The notes under the pieces: model-generated
Database searches by the model: none
The model's input: the letters and a program-made list of their open reading frames with translations, nothing else
What the model was told of the DNA's origin: nothing
Translations under genes and position numbers: made by a program
From: Flavobacterium potami
GTDB lineage: Bacteria > Bacteroidota > Bacteroidia > Flavobacteriales > Flavobacteriaceae
Length of the DNA: 64,000 bases
Direction of reading: 5' to 3'
NCBI RefSeq assembly: GCF_020026915.1
Contig: NZ_JAINUY010000001.1
Coordinates: forward strand, 868,001-932,000
In this document: one piece after another, positions 53,400 through 61,485 of the stretch
Layout of the letters: every line of letters begins with the position of its first letter
How positions within the stretch are numbered: the stretch's first letter is position 1

Positions 53400-56378
53400 T
53401 TATTTATCATTCTCTTTAAATAATTTTTCCATGTCATTTTCAAGGAGTTTGTAAACCCAATTTCTCAAAACTGTATATCTATTTGCATTATAAGTATTGA
53501 TTCTGTATACAATAGGAACTGGAAAATGTCTTGCATCTAAATTGTGAAGAATGATATCTAATGAAAAATGTCTCGCTATTTTAATTGAATCCCTTTTAAA
53601 AGCATTTTTGTACTCATTCCTATCCATGAAATAAATCTCTAATTTACCAGTTTGCGAAGGCCGATACCCAAAAGATCCAGAAGTTAAATTGTCTGCATCT
53701 AAGGCATAGATGAAATATTCGTGAGGTATGGTCGTGAAAAATTCAAGCTGATTTTTAAAAGTTGGAAAACAACTTTCGACGAATTCCTTATAACAAGTTT
53801 CAAGATGATTAAAAAATTGGGTTATATATAAGCGAGCCTGTGTTTCACTGTATTGAATTGTTCTTACCAGATGATAATTTTTTGGATTTTGACGGTAATA
53901 TTCTTTTGCGTAATTTATCGACCGGTCAGGAGCTGGTAAATGATGGTTTTCAATTTCTGTAATACCGATGCTTAAAAGTTTGTTCACAATAGTATATAAT
54001 AAATCAAAAGGAGGACTGCTTCCAAAAGTGTTTAGGTCAGGAATTGGTAGTTTTTCATTCAATGCGTTTTCGACAAAATCAGATATTGACATACTTTCAT
54101 TTATTACTTTATTCAGTTTGTAATAATTTTTTGCACGAAACCTTTCAAGTCTGTTTTTTAAGTCTTTTACATCTATCGGATAAATTGTTTCAAATCTTGG
54201 TAAATTATAGTCAATTGTTTTAATATCATAGTCTAATTCTTTAAAATAATTATACAGTATGACGGAAAGAAGCTCCCTATTTAAAATCATAGAGTCAAAG
54301 TCGTAAAACATTCCTCTTTCAAGAGCCTTTTTAAGATCTTTAAATATATTTTTTCTTATAATTGTAGACTGGTCTGCTACAAGAAATGGAATATTACTGC
54401 CGTATAATGACTTAGCTCCCTTTTCTTCAAAAAGTGTGTATAGGTCTTCATCGCTGGCATCATGGCTTAAATTGACCAACTCCAATTTGCTCTTTGAATT
54501 TTCCTTTAGCGGAAAAAGTGCATAACCGTTATCTTTAATAGAATTTAGGGGCATTATAATTCCAATCTCATTTTCTGTATTTGGGTCAAATAGCTTTTTA
54601 AAATTCCTGAAATTATCCTCTAAATAAATATTATATCCCTCCACATATTCTAAAGCCTTGTCATTTTTATATTTGATCAAAGTCTCTTGATGCTCTAGTG
54701 TCGAATTCTCAATGTAAAACTTAATGGCGCTTTGTCCTATATAATTCTGATAAATCTCATTTAGTACATTATAAAATTCTTCATTGTCAAGCTTATCCAA
54801 CCTATAGGAATGATAACATATTATATAATCACGGATTTTGGAGTAATAGAATGTGACGTTAGAAGTGGCATTGTTATTTGATTTTAGTAGAATGTTCCGT
54901 GAAAATAATTCTTCCGGCAAATTTTCAGAAAAATTAAAATTCAATTCATCATATAATTTTTCCACATCAACACCCTCATCCTGATGTTCTTCCAAAAAGG
55001 AAAATTTATAGTTTACAAGTATTTTACCAATTTGTCCTAGAATACCCATTGCAAGTCGATTCTCAAGACTAGTTTTTTCAATGGACTGTTTTAAATACTT
55101 TTGAATTAAATCTTTGTCATTAATGATTGATGGTATCTGTCTTCCGCTGTATACCTCGCTGAATATCCTAAGAAAAAAACCATTTTTTAAGGTATTTTGA
55201 AGTTCGACGGAAATTTCCCCTCTAAAATCAAATGCCTTTTGATAAGCGGGAAGTATCTCATCAATCTCAGTCTGATCAAAGTCTTCTAGAAAAAAACCGG
55301 GACAGTTGTCTAATAAGGGATTTGGAATATGCGATTTTTTTAATTCCTCATACAAATGAGTCGGAGTATCACCTTGAAATAAGAAGCTTTTCCAGATATT
55401 TGACTTGCAGCTAATACAAAGTTTTATATTCTTAAATTGTCTGATAGTAAGAGCTAGATCACTTAGCTCGAGATTAAGGTTTGGATCTACCGATTCGTCA
55501 ATTGCATCGATAAAAATAATTACGTTTTTTTTTAAATAACTTCCGATTTCATCCAGTTTTTTAAGGACTGTTCCGCTTTCAACTTTGTTGGAAAAAACGC
55601 CGTTTAAGTCTTGTGACATAAGTTCCAGGGGTGATGTTCGCATTAAGGAACCATTGAAAAAGAATACAAAATCACTTTCTACATTTTGTAACGCTAGAGA
55701 GCATATTGTACTTGTTTTACCAACACCCGCAGGACCGGCAATGCCAAAAACGGATTTGTCTGTTTTAAGAAAATTCATGAATTCGTCTTGAAGCTTCAAT
55801 CTTTTGTGATGAAGTTCTTTGGAATATTTAACTGAAGGGTCATTAAATTCGCCAATAATTGTTCCCATCCTTCCTGTTACCTGATTCAGACAAAATTGTC
55901 TCAAATTTTCATCAGAAAAAGAAATAAAATTCTTTAAGGCAAGGTATCGTATATTTAAATCTTCGCTGGCTGAAAGAGTGCAATCATTGCGCCAAAAGGC
56001 AGACTGTTCTGAAATTTTTTTTCCTGTAAGTTCAACTCTTGAGATTGAGTCAAAGATTTTGGTAGACCGCCCATTTGATATTATTGTAAAAGGCGCAATA
56101 TTGCCTGATAGCAGTCTTGCATATGAGATACCTTGTGCAATATCTTGTTCGGTTATTGAAATTGAATCTTTTTTTAACTCAATAATAAAGAGATTTTTAC
56201 CAAATCTTTTACATAAAATATCAGAACGACCTCTGATTGTTTTTTCTGTTTTTCCAAGTCTGATTGTGAACGATTTTTCTATGGAAATTTCAGTATCATC
56301 AAAACCTAAATCCTTTAAAAAAGGAAGTAGCAATTTACCTCTAATTTCTTCTTCATTTATAAGTACATTATCGGACAT
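53400..56378 (-). CDS. STAND/NACHT-type NTPase with N-terminal PD-(D/E)XK nuclease domain
   Basis: This 992-residue protein has an N-terminal restriction-type nuclease domain (about 1-135, like the N-terminus of type I R subunits) with Asp53 and Glu67-x-Lys69. A P-loop NTPase follows, with Walker A G-P-A-G-V-G-K-T at 215-222 and Walker B F-I-D-A-I-D-E at 289-295. A long C-terminal region (about 550-992) carries no recognised repeat. The layout parallels Avs-type sensors, in which a STAND ATPase recognises a phage protein and activates a fused nuclease. No methylase or specificity gene is adjacent, arguing against a type I restriction enzyme. It forms an operon with the HEPN-motif gene. Confidence 0.8.
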   Translation of the reverse strand: MSDNVLINEEEIRGKLLLPFLKDLGFDDTEISIEKSFTIRLGKTEKTIRGRSDILCKRFGKNLFIIELKKDSISITEQDIAQGISYARLLSGNIAPFTIISNGRSTKIFDSISRVELTGKKISEQSAFWRNDCTLSASEDLNIRYLALKNFISFSDENLRQFCLNQVTGRMGTIIGEFNDPSVKYSKELHHKRLKLQDEFMNFLKTDKSVFGIAGPAGVGKTSTICSLALQNVESDFVFFFNGSLMRTSPLELMSQDLNGVFSNKVESGTVLKKLDEIGSYLKKNVIIFIDAIDESVDPNLNLELSDLALTIRQFKNIKLCISCKSNIWKSFLFQGDTPTHLYEELKKSHIPNPLLDNCPGFFLEDFDQTEIDEILPAYQKAFDFRGEISVELQNTLKNGFFLRIFSEVYSGRQIPSIINDKDLIQKYLKQSIEKTSLENRLAMGILGQIGKILVNYKFSFLEEHQDEGVDVEKLYDELNFNFSENLPEELFSRNILLKSNNNATSNVTFYYSKIRDYIICYHSYRLDKLDNEEFYNVLNEIYQNYIGQSAIKFYIENSTLEHQETLIKYKNDKALEYVEGYNIYLEDNFRNFKKLFDPNTENEIGIIMPLNSIKDNGYALFPLKENSKSKLELVNLSHDASDEDLYTLFEEKGAKSLYGSNIPFLVADQSTIIRKNIFKDLKKALERGMFYDFDSMILNRELLSVILYNYFKELDYDIKTIDYNLPRFETIYPIDVKDLKNRLERFRAKNYYKLNKVINESMSISDFVENALNEKLPIPDLNTFGSSPPFDLLYTIVNKLLSIGITEIENHHLPAPDRSINYAKEYYRQNPKNYHLVRTIQYSETQARLYITQFFNHLETCYKEFVESCFPTFKNQLEFFTTIPHEYFIYALDADNLTSGSFGYRPSQTGKLEIYFMDRNEYKNAFKRDSIKIARHFSLDIILHNLDARHFPVPIVYRINTYNANRYTVLRNWVYKLLENDMEKLFKENDK

Positions 56379-56697
56379 AAAAAGGGTTTTAATAATATTT
56401 TACGAAATAAAGTAATTTTAATTTTAATGACATTAAGAAATTTGATTGTTGTTTTTAGCCCAGAACCTTTAAATAATAAAAATACAATTTAATTGCATTA
56501 GAAATGTCTAATTAGTAGATATAACTAAAGTTTTTAGAACAAAAAATAGTCTTCTTAAAGGAATTTAAAATAAGCTGAAGTACTTATATATAGAGATAAA
56601 TGTAATTCCAATATTTAGTTTTAAGAAGTTAAAAGACTTTGAAACAACAGTTTTTTACGCTTATTGTAGATATATCAATAATTTAATAAAGTGCATT
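56379..56697. other. 319-bp AT-rich intergenic region
   Basis: No gene or clear secondary structure is seen. The region lies between the STAND NTPase start and the DUF4238 stop on the same strand. It must contain the promoter of the STAND-HEPN operon, which shows that operon is a unit separate from the DUF4238 gene. Confidence 0.5.
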
Positions 56698-57693
56698 TTA
56701 AAGCATTCCCAATTCTTTTAGCTTTCTGTCAAGTTCCGCATCCTTTTTGTCAAATTTTATCTTTTCTTCAGGAGTAATTTCTCTTTCAGTTTCTTTTTTA
56801 TCATTAAGGTAGGTTTTTAAACCTTTATCAGTTCCTAAAATGAATCTTTCAGAATTTCCAAATTGTAAAAAATTTGAAACAACTTTGGATTGAAAGCTTG
56901 CTTCATCTAATCTTTCACTTCTGGTAATACTTAATTTATTAGTCTCATCACCGTAAGGCATTAATAAGAGAAGATGCTTGGAATCAAGTGGAAGTTTTAA
57001 AATATTAGATGCGTCAAAGGGCGATACCAATTTTCCTTTTCTGTTTTGATATACGACAGGATTGTCACTTGTTATGTATTCGGCTTCATCTGTAATCCTT
57101 ACAACCATTATTGTATTTTTTTCAAGTCTCCACTTGATTAAGTTTAATGCAACTTCAAGTTGTGTAATTACTTGTGAGGCACGTTCTTCTTTTTTATATT
57201 CCTTTTGAAGCTGTTCAAGAGTTTTATCTGCAAAGGAAATTTTCTGATCCTCGTACATGAAATAATCAAATCCTTTACTTATTGCCAAATTGTACGCATT
57301 TTCCAAAATTCTGTCAAAGAAGCTGTTGTGCTGGCTGATCCACTTTGTAGTCCTGTAGAGCATGGTTACGACAGTTGAAATAATTAATTCTCTTTCCTCC
57401 TCAGTTATAGTTTTTTTATTTGGATTTGTTAGAATATCATAAACATCTTTATAATGTTTTTCATAATTCTCAGAATAAAATTTTTCAATCAACATTCTTT
57501 GCTCTTCTGTTTCTCCTGGAAGGGTATATAAATCAGTTTGAACACACACGTTTGAAATTGCAATTTCATATATTTTTTCTTGAGCAGTGCTATTTTTTGG
57601 TAGAGCTTTAATGAAAAAATTGTCACCTCGCTGTTCAGAAAAGTTTTTCAAGTAGGTGCGTGGAACGTAGTGCTGTCTTTTTACATCAGGCAT
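56698..57693 (-). CDS. DUF4238 family protein
   Basis: This 331-residue protein begins with the H-Y-V-P-R-T-Y-L-K-N-F motif of DUF4238 and contains a later T-S-D-N-P-V segment near residue 212, both typical of the family. Its activity is not established; the fixed His and Asp-Asn motifs suggest a catalytic or binding role. It stands alone between the STAND and gasdermin units, with ~300-bp gaps on each side. Position in a defence block is suggestive but not proof of function. Confidence 0.8.
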   Translation of the reverse strand: MPDVKRQHYVPRTYLKNFSEQRGDNFFIKALPKNSTAQEKIYEIAISNVCVQTDLYTLPGETEEQRMLIEKFYSENYEKHYKDVYDILTNPNKKTITEEERELIISTVVTMLYRTTKWISQHNSFFDRILENAYNLAISKGFDYFMYEDQKISFADKTLEQLQKEYKKEERASQVITQLEVALNLIKWRLEKNTIMVVRITDEAEYITSDNPVVYQNRKGKLVSPFDASNILKLPLDSKHLLLLMPYGDETNKLSITRSERLDEASFQSKVVSNFLQFGNSERFILGTDKGLKTYLNDKKETEREITPEEKIKFDKKDAELDRKLKELGML

Positions 57694-57794
57694 ATCTATT
57701 ACGATTAAATTTAATGTCTAATAAAACTAAAATTAGTCTTAAAGGTAAAGAAAGTTTCTTTGATCAAATTAAAAATATTAGTAGAAAAACAAAA

Positions 57795-57825
57795 ACGGAA
57801 AGATACGTTTAAGTTTTCTTTCCGT
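57795..57825 (-). terminator. Intrinsic terminator downstream of the gasdermin gene
   Basis: ACGGAAAG and CTTTCCGT form a perfect 8-bp stem; on the minus strand the stem is followed by TTTTTGTTTTT. It lies about 155 bp after the gasdermin-like stop and marks the end of the protease-gasdermin transcript. Confidence 0.75.
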
Positions 57826-57981
57826 ATATTCAGGACGAACAATCGAGCAGATGAAACGTGATTGTTTTATCTATGTATAATAGATTAGCTTCACAAACTG
57901 CAAAACTTTTTATTAAATTACATTTTAATGGAATTTGATCTATTATCAGTTTTAAGCTTTATGTTTAATTTTTTCTTAACG

Positions 57982-58800
57982 TTAAAATTTGATTTCGCTA
58001 AGACCAAAAGCATTTTCAATAAAGTATTCCGGTTCAATGAATTCTGTGTCATTATCCTCAGGTGTATTTGTAAGAAAAGATTCGTCCGACTCAGTGCTAT
58101 AAGATACATTACCATCAATATCGATTTCTAAAATGGCCGCAGTATATGCAAATGCTAATTGTTTTTGCCCTTTAAATGAGATTTCTAATTTGCTTGATGA
58201 GCTTGCTTCAATTTTATTTTCCGAACCCAAAGAACTGTTAATCGCATTGATATTGAAGTCAATATTGGTGCCATTTTGCTCTTCTTTTTTCATTGAAAAA
58301 TTATTGCTTGTAATTACGCTTGTTATCACATGACATTTTGCTTTTTCTTCGATAAATGCTTTTACAATTGGGTCTTTAGGATCAAATTTTCTGTTTTTTA
58401 GATTTTTGGTTAAAGCTGTTACATCTACATAGTATCTATGAACATTTTGAAACGAAAATGACACTTGCTTAGTATCATTAAATGATGATTTAATAGCTCC
58501 GGATCCAACACCAAACCCTTTTAAAAAACCATCCATAATTTGCAATCCAATATTTACTTTTACGCTTTTTGAACTTGTTCCCGAAACGTTTGCCATTACT
58601 GAGTCTTTGATTTCAATTTTTACCAATTCACCATTTTCTATCAAATCGTTAATTGGTCCCAGATATGTCGTTGAATTTGTCCTTGATAATACTACTAAAG
58701 GTTTAATCCTTTCCTCGGGTACGGTAATAGGGTTGGCAGAGAAAGTTTCTCTTAATGTTTTCAATAATTTGTCATCACTGCAAAGTTTAATAAAGCTCAT
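57982..58800 (-). CDS. Probable bacterial gasdermin (pore-forming cell-death effector)
   Basis: This 272-residue protein has the length and layout of bacterial gasdermins: a short N-terminal helix with a Cys at residue 7 (a possible lipidation site), an I-K-P-L-V-V-L-S-R segment near 32 and a Gly-rich G-F-G-V-G-S-G loop near 96. A beta-rich pore-forming body follows, and an acidic C-terminal tail (about 240-272) could serve as the autoinhibitory peptide. It begins 11 bp after a trypsin-like protease gene, the usual partner that cleaves the tail to trigger membrane pores and cell suicide. The similarity is from memory of family patterns, so a structure or profile search is the key test. Confidence 0.7.
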   Translation of the reverse strand: MSFIKLCSDDKLLKTLRETFSANPITVPEERIKPLVVLSRTNSTTYLGPINDLIENGELVKIEIKDSVMANVSGTSSKSVKVNIGLQIMDGFLKGFGVGSGAIKSSFNDTKQVSFSFQNVHRYYVDVTALTKNLKNRKFDPKDPIVKAFIEEKAKCHVITSVITSNNFSMKKEEQNGTNIDFNINAINSSLGSENKIEASSSSKLEISFKGQKQLAFAYTAAILEIDIDGNVSYSTESDESFLTNTPEDNDTEFIEPEYFIENAFGLSEIKF

Positions 58801-58811
58801 AGTTATATTAT

Positions 58812-59567
58812 TTAAAATGGTTTAGTTTCTATCTCTAAAACAGATCTGTACTTTGAAATATTTATTGCATAAATTAGGTTTTTGCTTTTAATGCCGTAGG
58901 ACACTAGTCCAATTAAGTTGTTGTCTTGATCAATAACTGGCGCACCACTACATCCCCGATAATTGTCATGGGAGCCATATTTATGTGAAAGCTCAAAAAC
59001 AAAATATTGGCCTTCCTCACCAACATAGGTGAGGTCTTCCTCAAGCCTGTCTTCGAAAATAATTTGTTGATCCTTTACTCCACCAAATCTCACTTTTCCG
59101 TAAAATCCGTATTTTTTATTTTTACTAGGGCTTATATCGAAATTAGCTTTTAGAACAGCTCGCTCGAATCCTACTATTGTGTTATTTTCAGGATCATTAA
59201 GAACCTGGAAGGAACTTATGCTGGGCTTAAGCATACGATACGTAAAGTCGACCATTTTTGGATCTGTAACGTTGTTTTTCTCAAAATAAAACTCAGTTAG
59301 AAATCCCATTTCTAAAGGTTGTAATTTTGTGCGCCATTGACCTTCTTCGACCTGCTCGGCACTATGAACCTCCATGTGCCAAATTGAACTGGCTATAGTG
59401 GCGTGAGCAATACTTAATACAAAACGACAGTTCATGTATTCAACTATACAGGCTGAAGCAACTGCAATGGGTTCTCCATTTTTATATTTCCAAAGAGGAA
59501 CACTAGCTTTTACTATTTGCTTTCTCCATTCATTATCTTTGATTTGATCCCACAGATATTTTTGCAT
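58812..59567 (-). CDS. Trypsin-like serine protease (gasdermin partner)
   Basis: This 251-residue protein has a chymotrypsin-fold catalytic triad: His55 in I-A-H-A, Asp107 in V-D-F and Ser207 in G-C-S-G-A-P, with spacing as in trypsin-like enzymes. It has no signal peptide, so it acts in the cytoplasm, unlike ordinary secreted proteases. It is immediately upstream of the gasdermin-like gene (11 bp) on the same strand, matching the known protease-gasdermin operons. How it senses infection is not clear from this gene alone; no recognised sensor domain is fused to it. Confidence 0.85.
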   Translation of the reverse strand: MQKYLWDQIKDNEWRKQIVKASVPLWKYKNGEPIAVASACIVEYMNCRFVLSIAHATIASSIWHMEVHSAEQVEEGQWRTKLQPLEMGFLTEFYFEKNNVTDPKMVDFTYRMLKPSISSFQVLNDPENNTIVGFERAVLKANFDISPSKNKKYGFYGKVRFGGVKDQQIIFEDRLEEDLTYVGEEGQYFVFELSHKYGSHDNYRGCSGAPVIDQDNNLIGLVSYGIKSKNLIYAINISKYRSVLEIETKPF

Positions 59568-59799
59568 ATTTTTTTTCTCGGTTTTTTATTCATCCCATCG
59601 ATTTCGTTGTATAATCATGTGATGAAAAATAAAAAAGATAATTATTAGAAAGGCAAATATATAGATTGTGTTTTTTATTTGAATAAGGGAAAATACCTGT
59701 TTGCTTAATTATTGCGAACAAGAGTAAGGCTTGTTTCTATGTCAAAAAACTAGATTTCAATTTCTTCAAATAAGGAAATATAATTTATAATGAATGTAT

Positions 59800-60005
59800 T
59801 TATCTAGCATTCCGTTCATCCGGATCAACTTTCAAATTTTGAACATAGGTTGAAGGGCTCTGATTAAACTGCTTTTAGAAATCTTGTGAAAAGTTTGAAG
59901 CAGAACTGTATCCAATCATTAGGGCAACTTCCTTAATCTTGTAATTTGTGTGTAAAAAGCATGCAGTCTATTAGCTACTTCGATACGATTCTTTATGTAA
60001 AATTA
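59800..60005 (-). pseudogene. Decayed AraC-family helix-turn-helix fragment
   Basis: On the minus strand, two broken frames together read like the C-terminal DNA-binding half of an AraC regulator: N-R-I-E-V-A-N-R then, after a frameshift, E-V-A-L-M-I-G-Y-S-S-A-S-N-F-S and, past a stop codon, Q-S-P-S-T-Y-V. No N-terminal half is present. It is a relic inside the 490-bp gap between the protease and the next gene and is not expected to be functional. Confidence 0.6.
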
Positions 60006-60057
60006 ACTATAGGACGAGCGGTAAAATTTGGGCTATTTTTTATGAAAAAGAACATTG

Positions 60058-61170
60058 CTAACTGATAATTTTTTCGTCAAATTTTTCCATAATTTTCGCA
60101 AGTGCATCGAGCGATTTGTTATATCTCGAAATCAATTCCGTCATGTTGTCCAGCACGTAATCTTTTTCCGAATTCACGGCACGCAGATCAGTGTACAAAA
60201 TGGAAATGGATGATGCAGTCTGTAGTATGCGATTATCCTTTGTAAGCTTTCCCAATTCCATCATTGCGGGATCTAAAAAATCCACCCGCATTCTGTGCAT
60301 ATTATAATTAGGATTTTGATTTAGATGTGAAATAAATCGAAAGTATAAATCGAAAAAAGGTTTATACTGTTCATTGGTGTATAATTTCTGAGTATCATTT
60401 GCAATCAGATATTTTAAACTGTTGATATGATTATTTAATGTATCCAGATCCTGATTTAATTTCTTTGAAGTTGCAGAGATGCCGTCCTGAAACTCGTCCC
60501 ATTTATTATTCAGGTGCTGAAAGTTATGGCTCAGCACATCAATAAAGCCGTGTATGTGATTTGAAATCTTTGCAGCTTTATTGTACTGCTCCTGAATTCG
60601 ATCTTCACTGCTGAAGAGCTGTTTATACCAGGGAAATTTTGTCTTATTCTCCAAATAATCCATGAGATCATTTTTATCCAACGAGGAGAATCGCTCGCTG
60701 TTGATCGTGGTCATTAAATCCAGAGGATCGTAGCTCCATTCTCTTTTGGCAACGCTCAGCTTAAAATCTTCTATAGAGCTAATCTGATGCTTTATCGGCT
60801 CCTCTAATGTTTTTAGTTCAATTTTCCATCTCTTTCCGCTTTTTTTGATTTTCTTTCTGTTGCTGTACCATTCGTAAAATCTGTTTAGAAAAAAACCCAC
60901 AACCAAACCGGTTAATGTGGAGATCAGAGGAAGTATGCTGGCGAAATTGCTGGCAGGTTCTTTTTCTTTCAAGATAACAATTTGTGCAGCTGGATTAATA
61001 GTTTTCGGCGAATTGCACAATTCAATCTTAACAGTATCTATGCGTTTTCTCTGCGGAATGCTTTTGGTAATCGTTGAAGCCTTCGATTTTGAGGAATCGT
61101 TCCTGTAGTTTTGTGCGGGTAGAGCGACAATTGATGCGAAGATCAAGATAGGAATGTGTAATTGCTTCAT
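60058..61170 (-). CDS. Hypothetical membrane-anchored protein
   Basis: This 370-residue protein has an N-terminal hydrophobic signal (about 1-19) and a single membrane segment near residues 77-97 (S-T-L-T-G-L-V-V-G-F-F-L), followed by a large basic, helix-rich cytoplasmic or periplasmic region with coiled-coil character. No known domain is recognised. It lies ~315 bp downstream of the coupling-protein gene on the same strand. It may be an element cargo or surface-exclusion-type protein, but this is a guess. Confidence 0.6.
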   Translation of the reverse strand: MKQLHIPILIFASIVALPAQNYRNDSSKSKASTITKSIPQRKRIDTVKIELCNSPKTINPAAQIVILKEKEPASNFASILPLISTLTGLVVGFFLNRFYEWYSNRKKIKKSGKRWKIELKTLEEPIKHQISSIEDFKLSVAKREWSYDPLDLMTTINSERFSSLDKNDLMDYLENKTKFPWYKQLFSSEDRIQEQYNKAAKISNHIHGFIDVLSHNFQHLNNKWDEFQDGISATSKKLNQDLDTLNNHINSLKYLIANDTQKLYTNEQYKPFFDLYFRFISHLNQNPNYNMHRMRVDFLDPAMMELGKLTKDNRILQTASSISILYTDLRAVNSEKDYVLDNMTELISRYNKSLDALAKIMEKFDEKIIS

Positions 61171-61485
61171 ATAGATATTAGTTTATGTTAATGCCCGAAA
61201 AAATTTATATTATAAGGATTTGTCAGATAACTGTTGGGAATATAGGAAAAGTGATGCTAAATGTTTTTTTTGAAATCAAAAAACAATCTCAAACTTATCG
61301 ATTACCTTTCACAAAAACGTACGTATAAATACTTGTTTTAACATTCTCAAGCAGGGTTATTTTAAGTGTTTAATTATTGAAATACGATTTTAATATTTCT
61401 AAATTAGAGAATCACGGTATTAACGCTTTAATTTTTTGAATGTTTACCATAGTTCATGGGCTATTATCTTTTATTACTTCAAAGA
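61171..61485. other. 315-bp AT-rich intergenic region
   Basis: No gene or repeat is recognised. It separates the membrane-protein gene from the mobC stop on the same strand and probably carries the membrane-protein promoter. Confidence 0.45.

Noticed and set aside
53400..56378. Type I restriction R subunit
   Set aside because: Only the N-terminal nuclease part resembles it; the motor is NACHT/STAND type and no methylase or specificity gene is adjacent.
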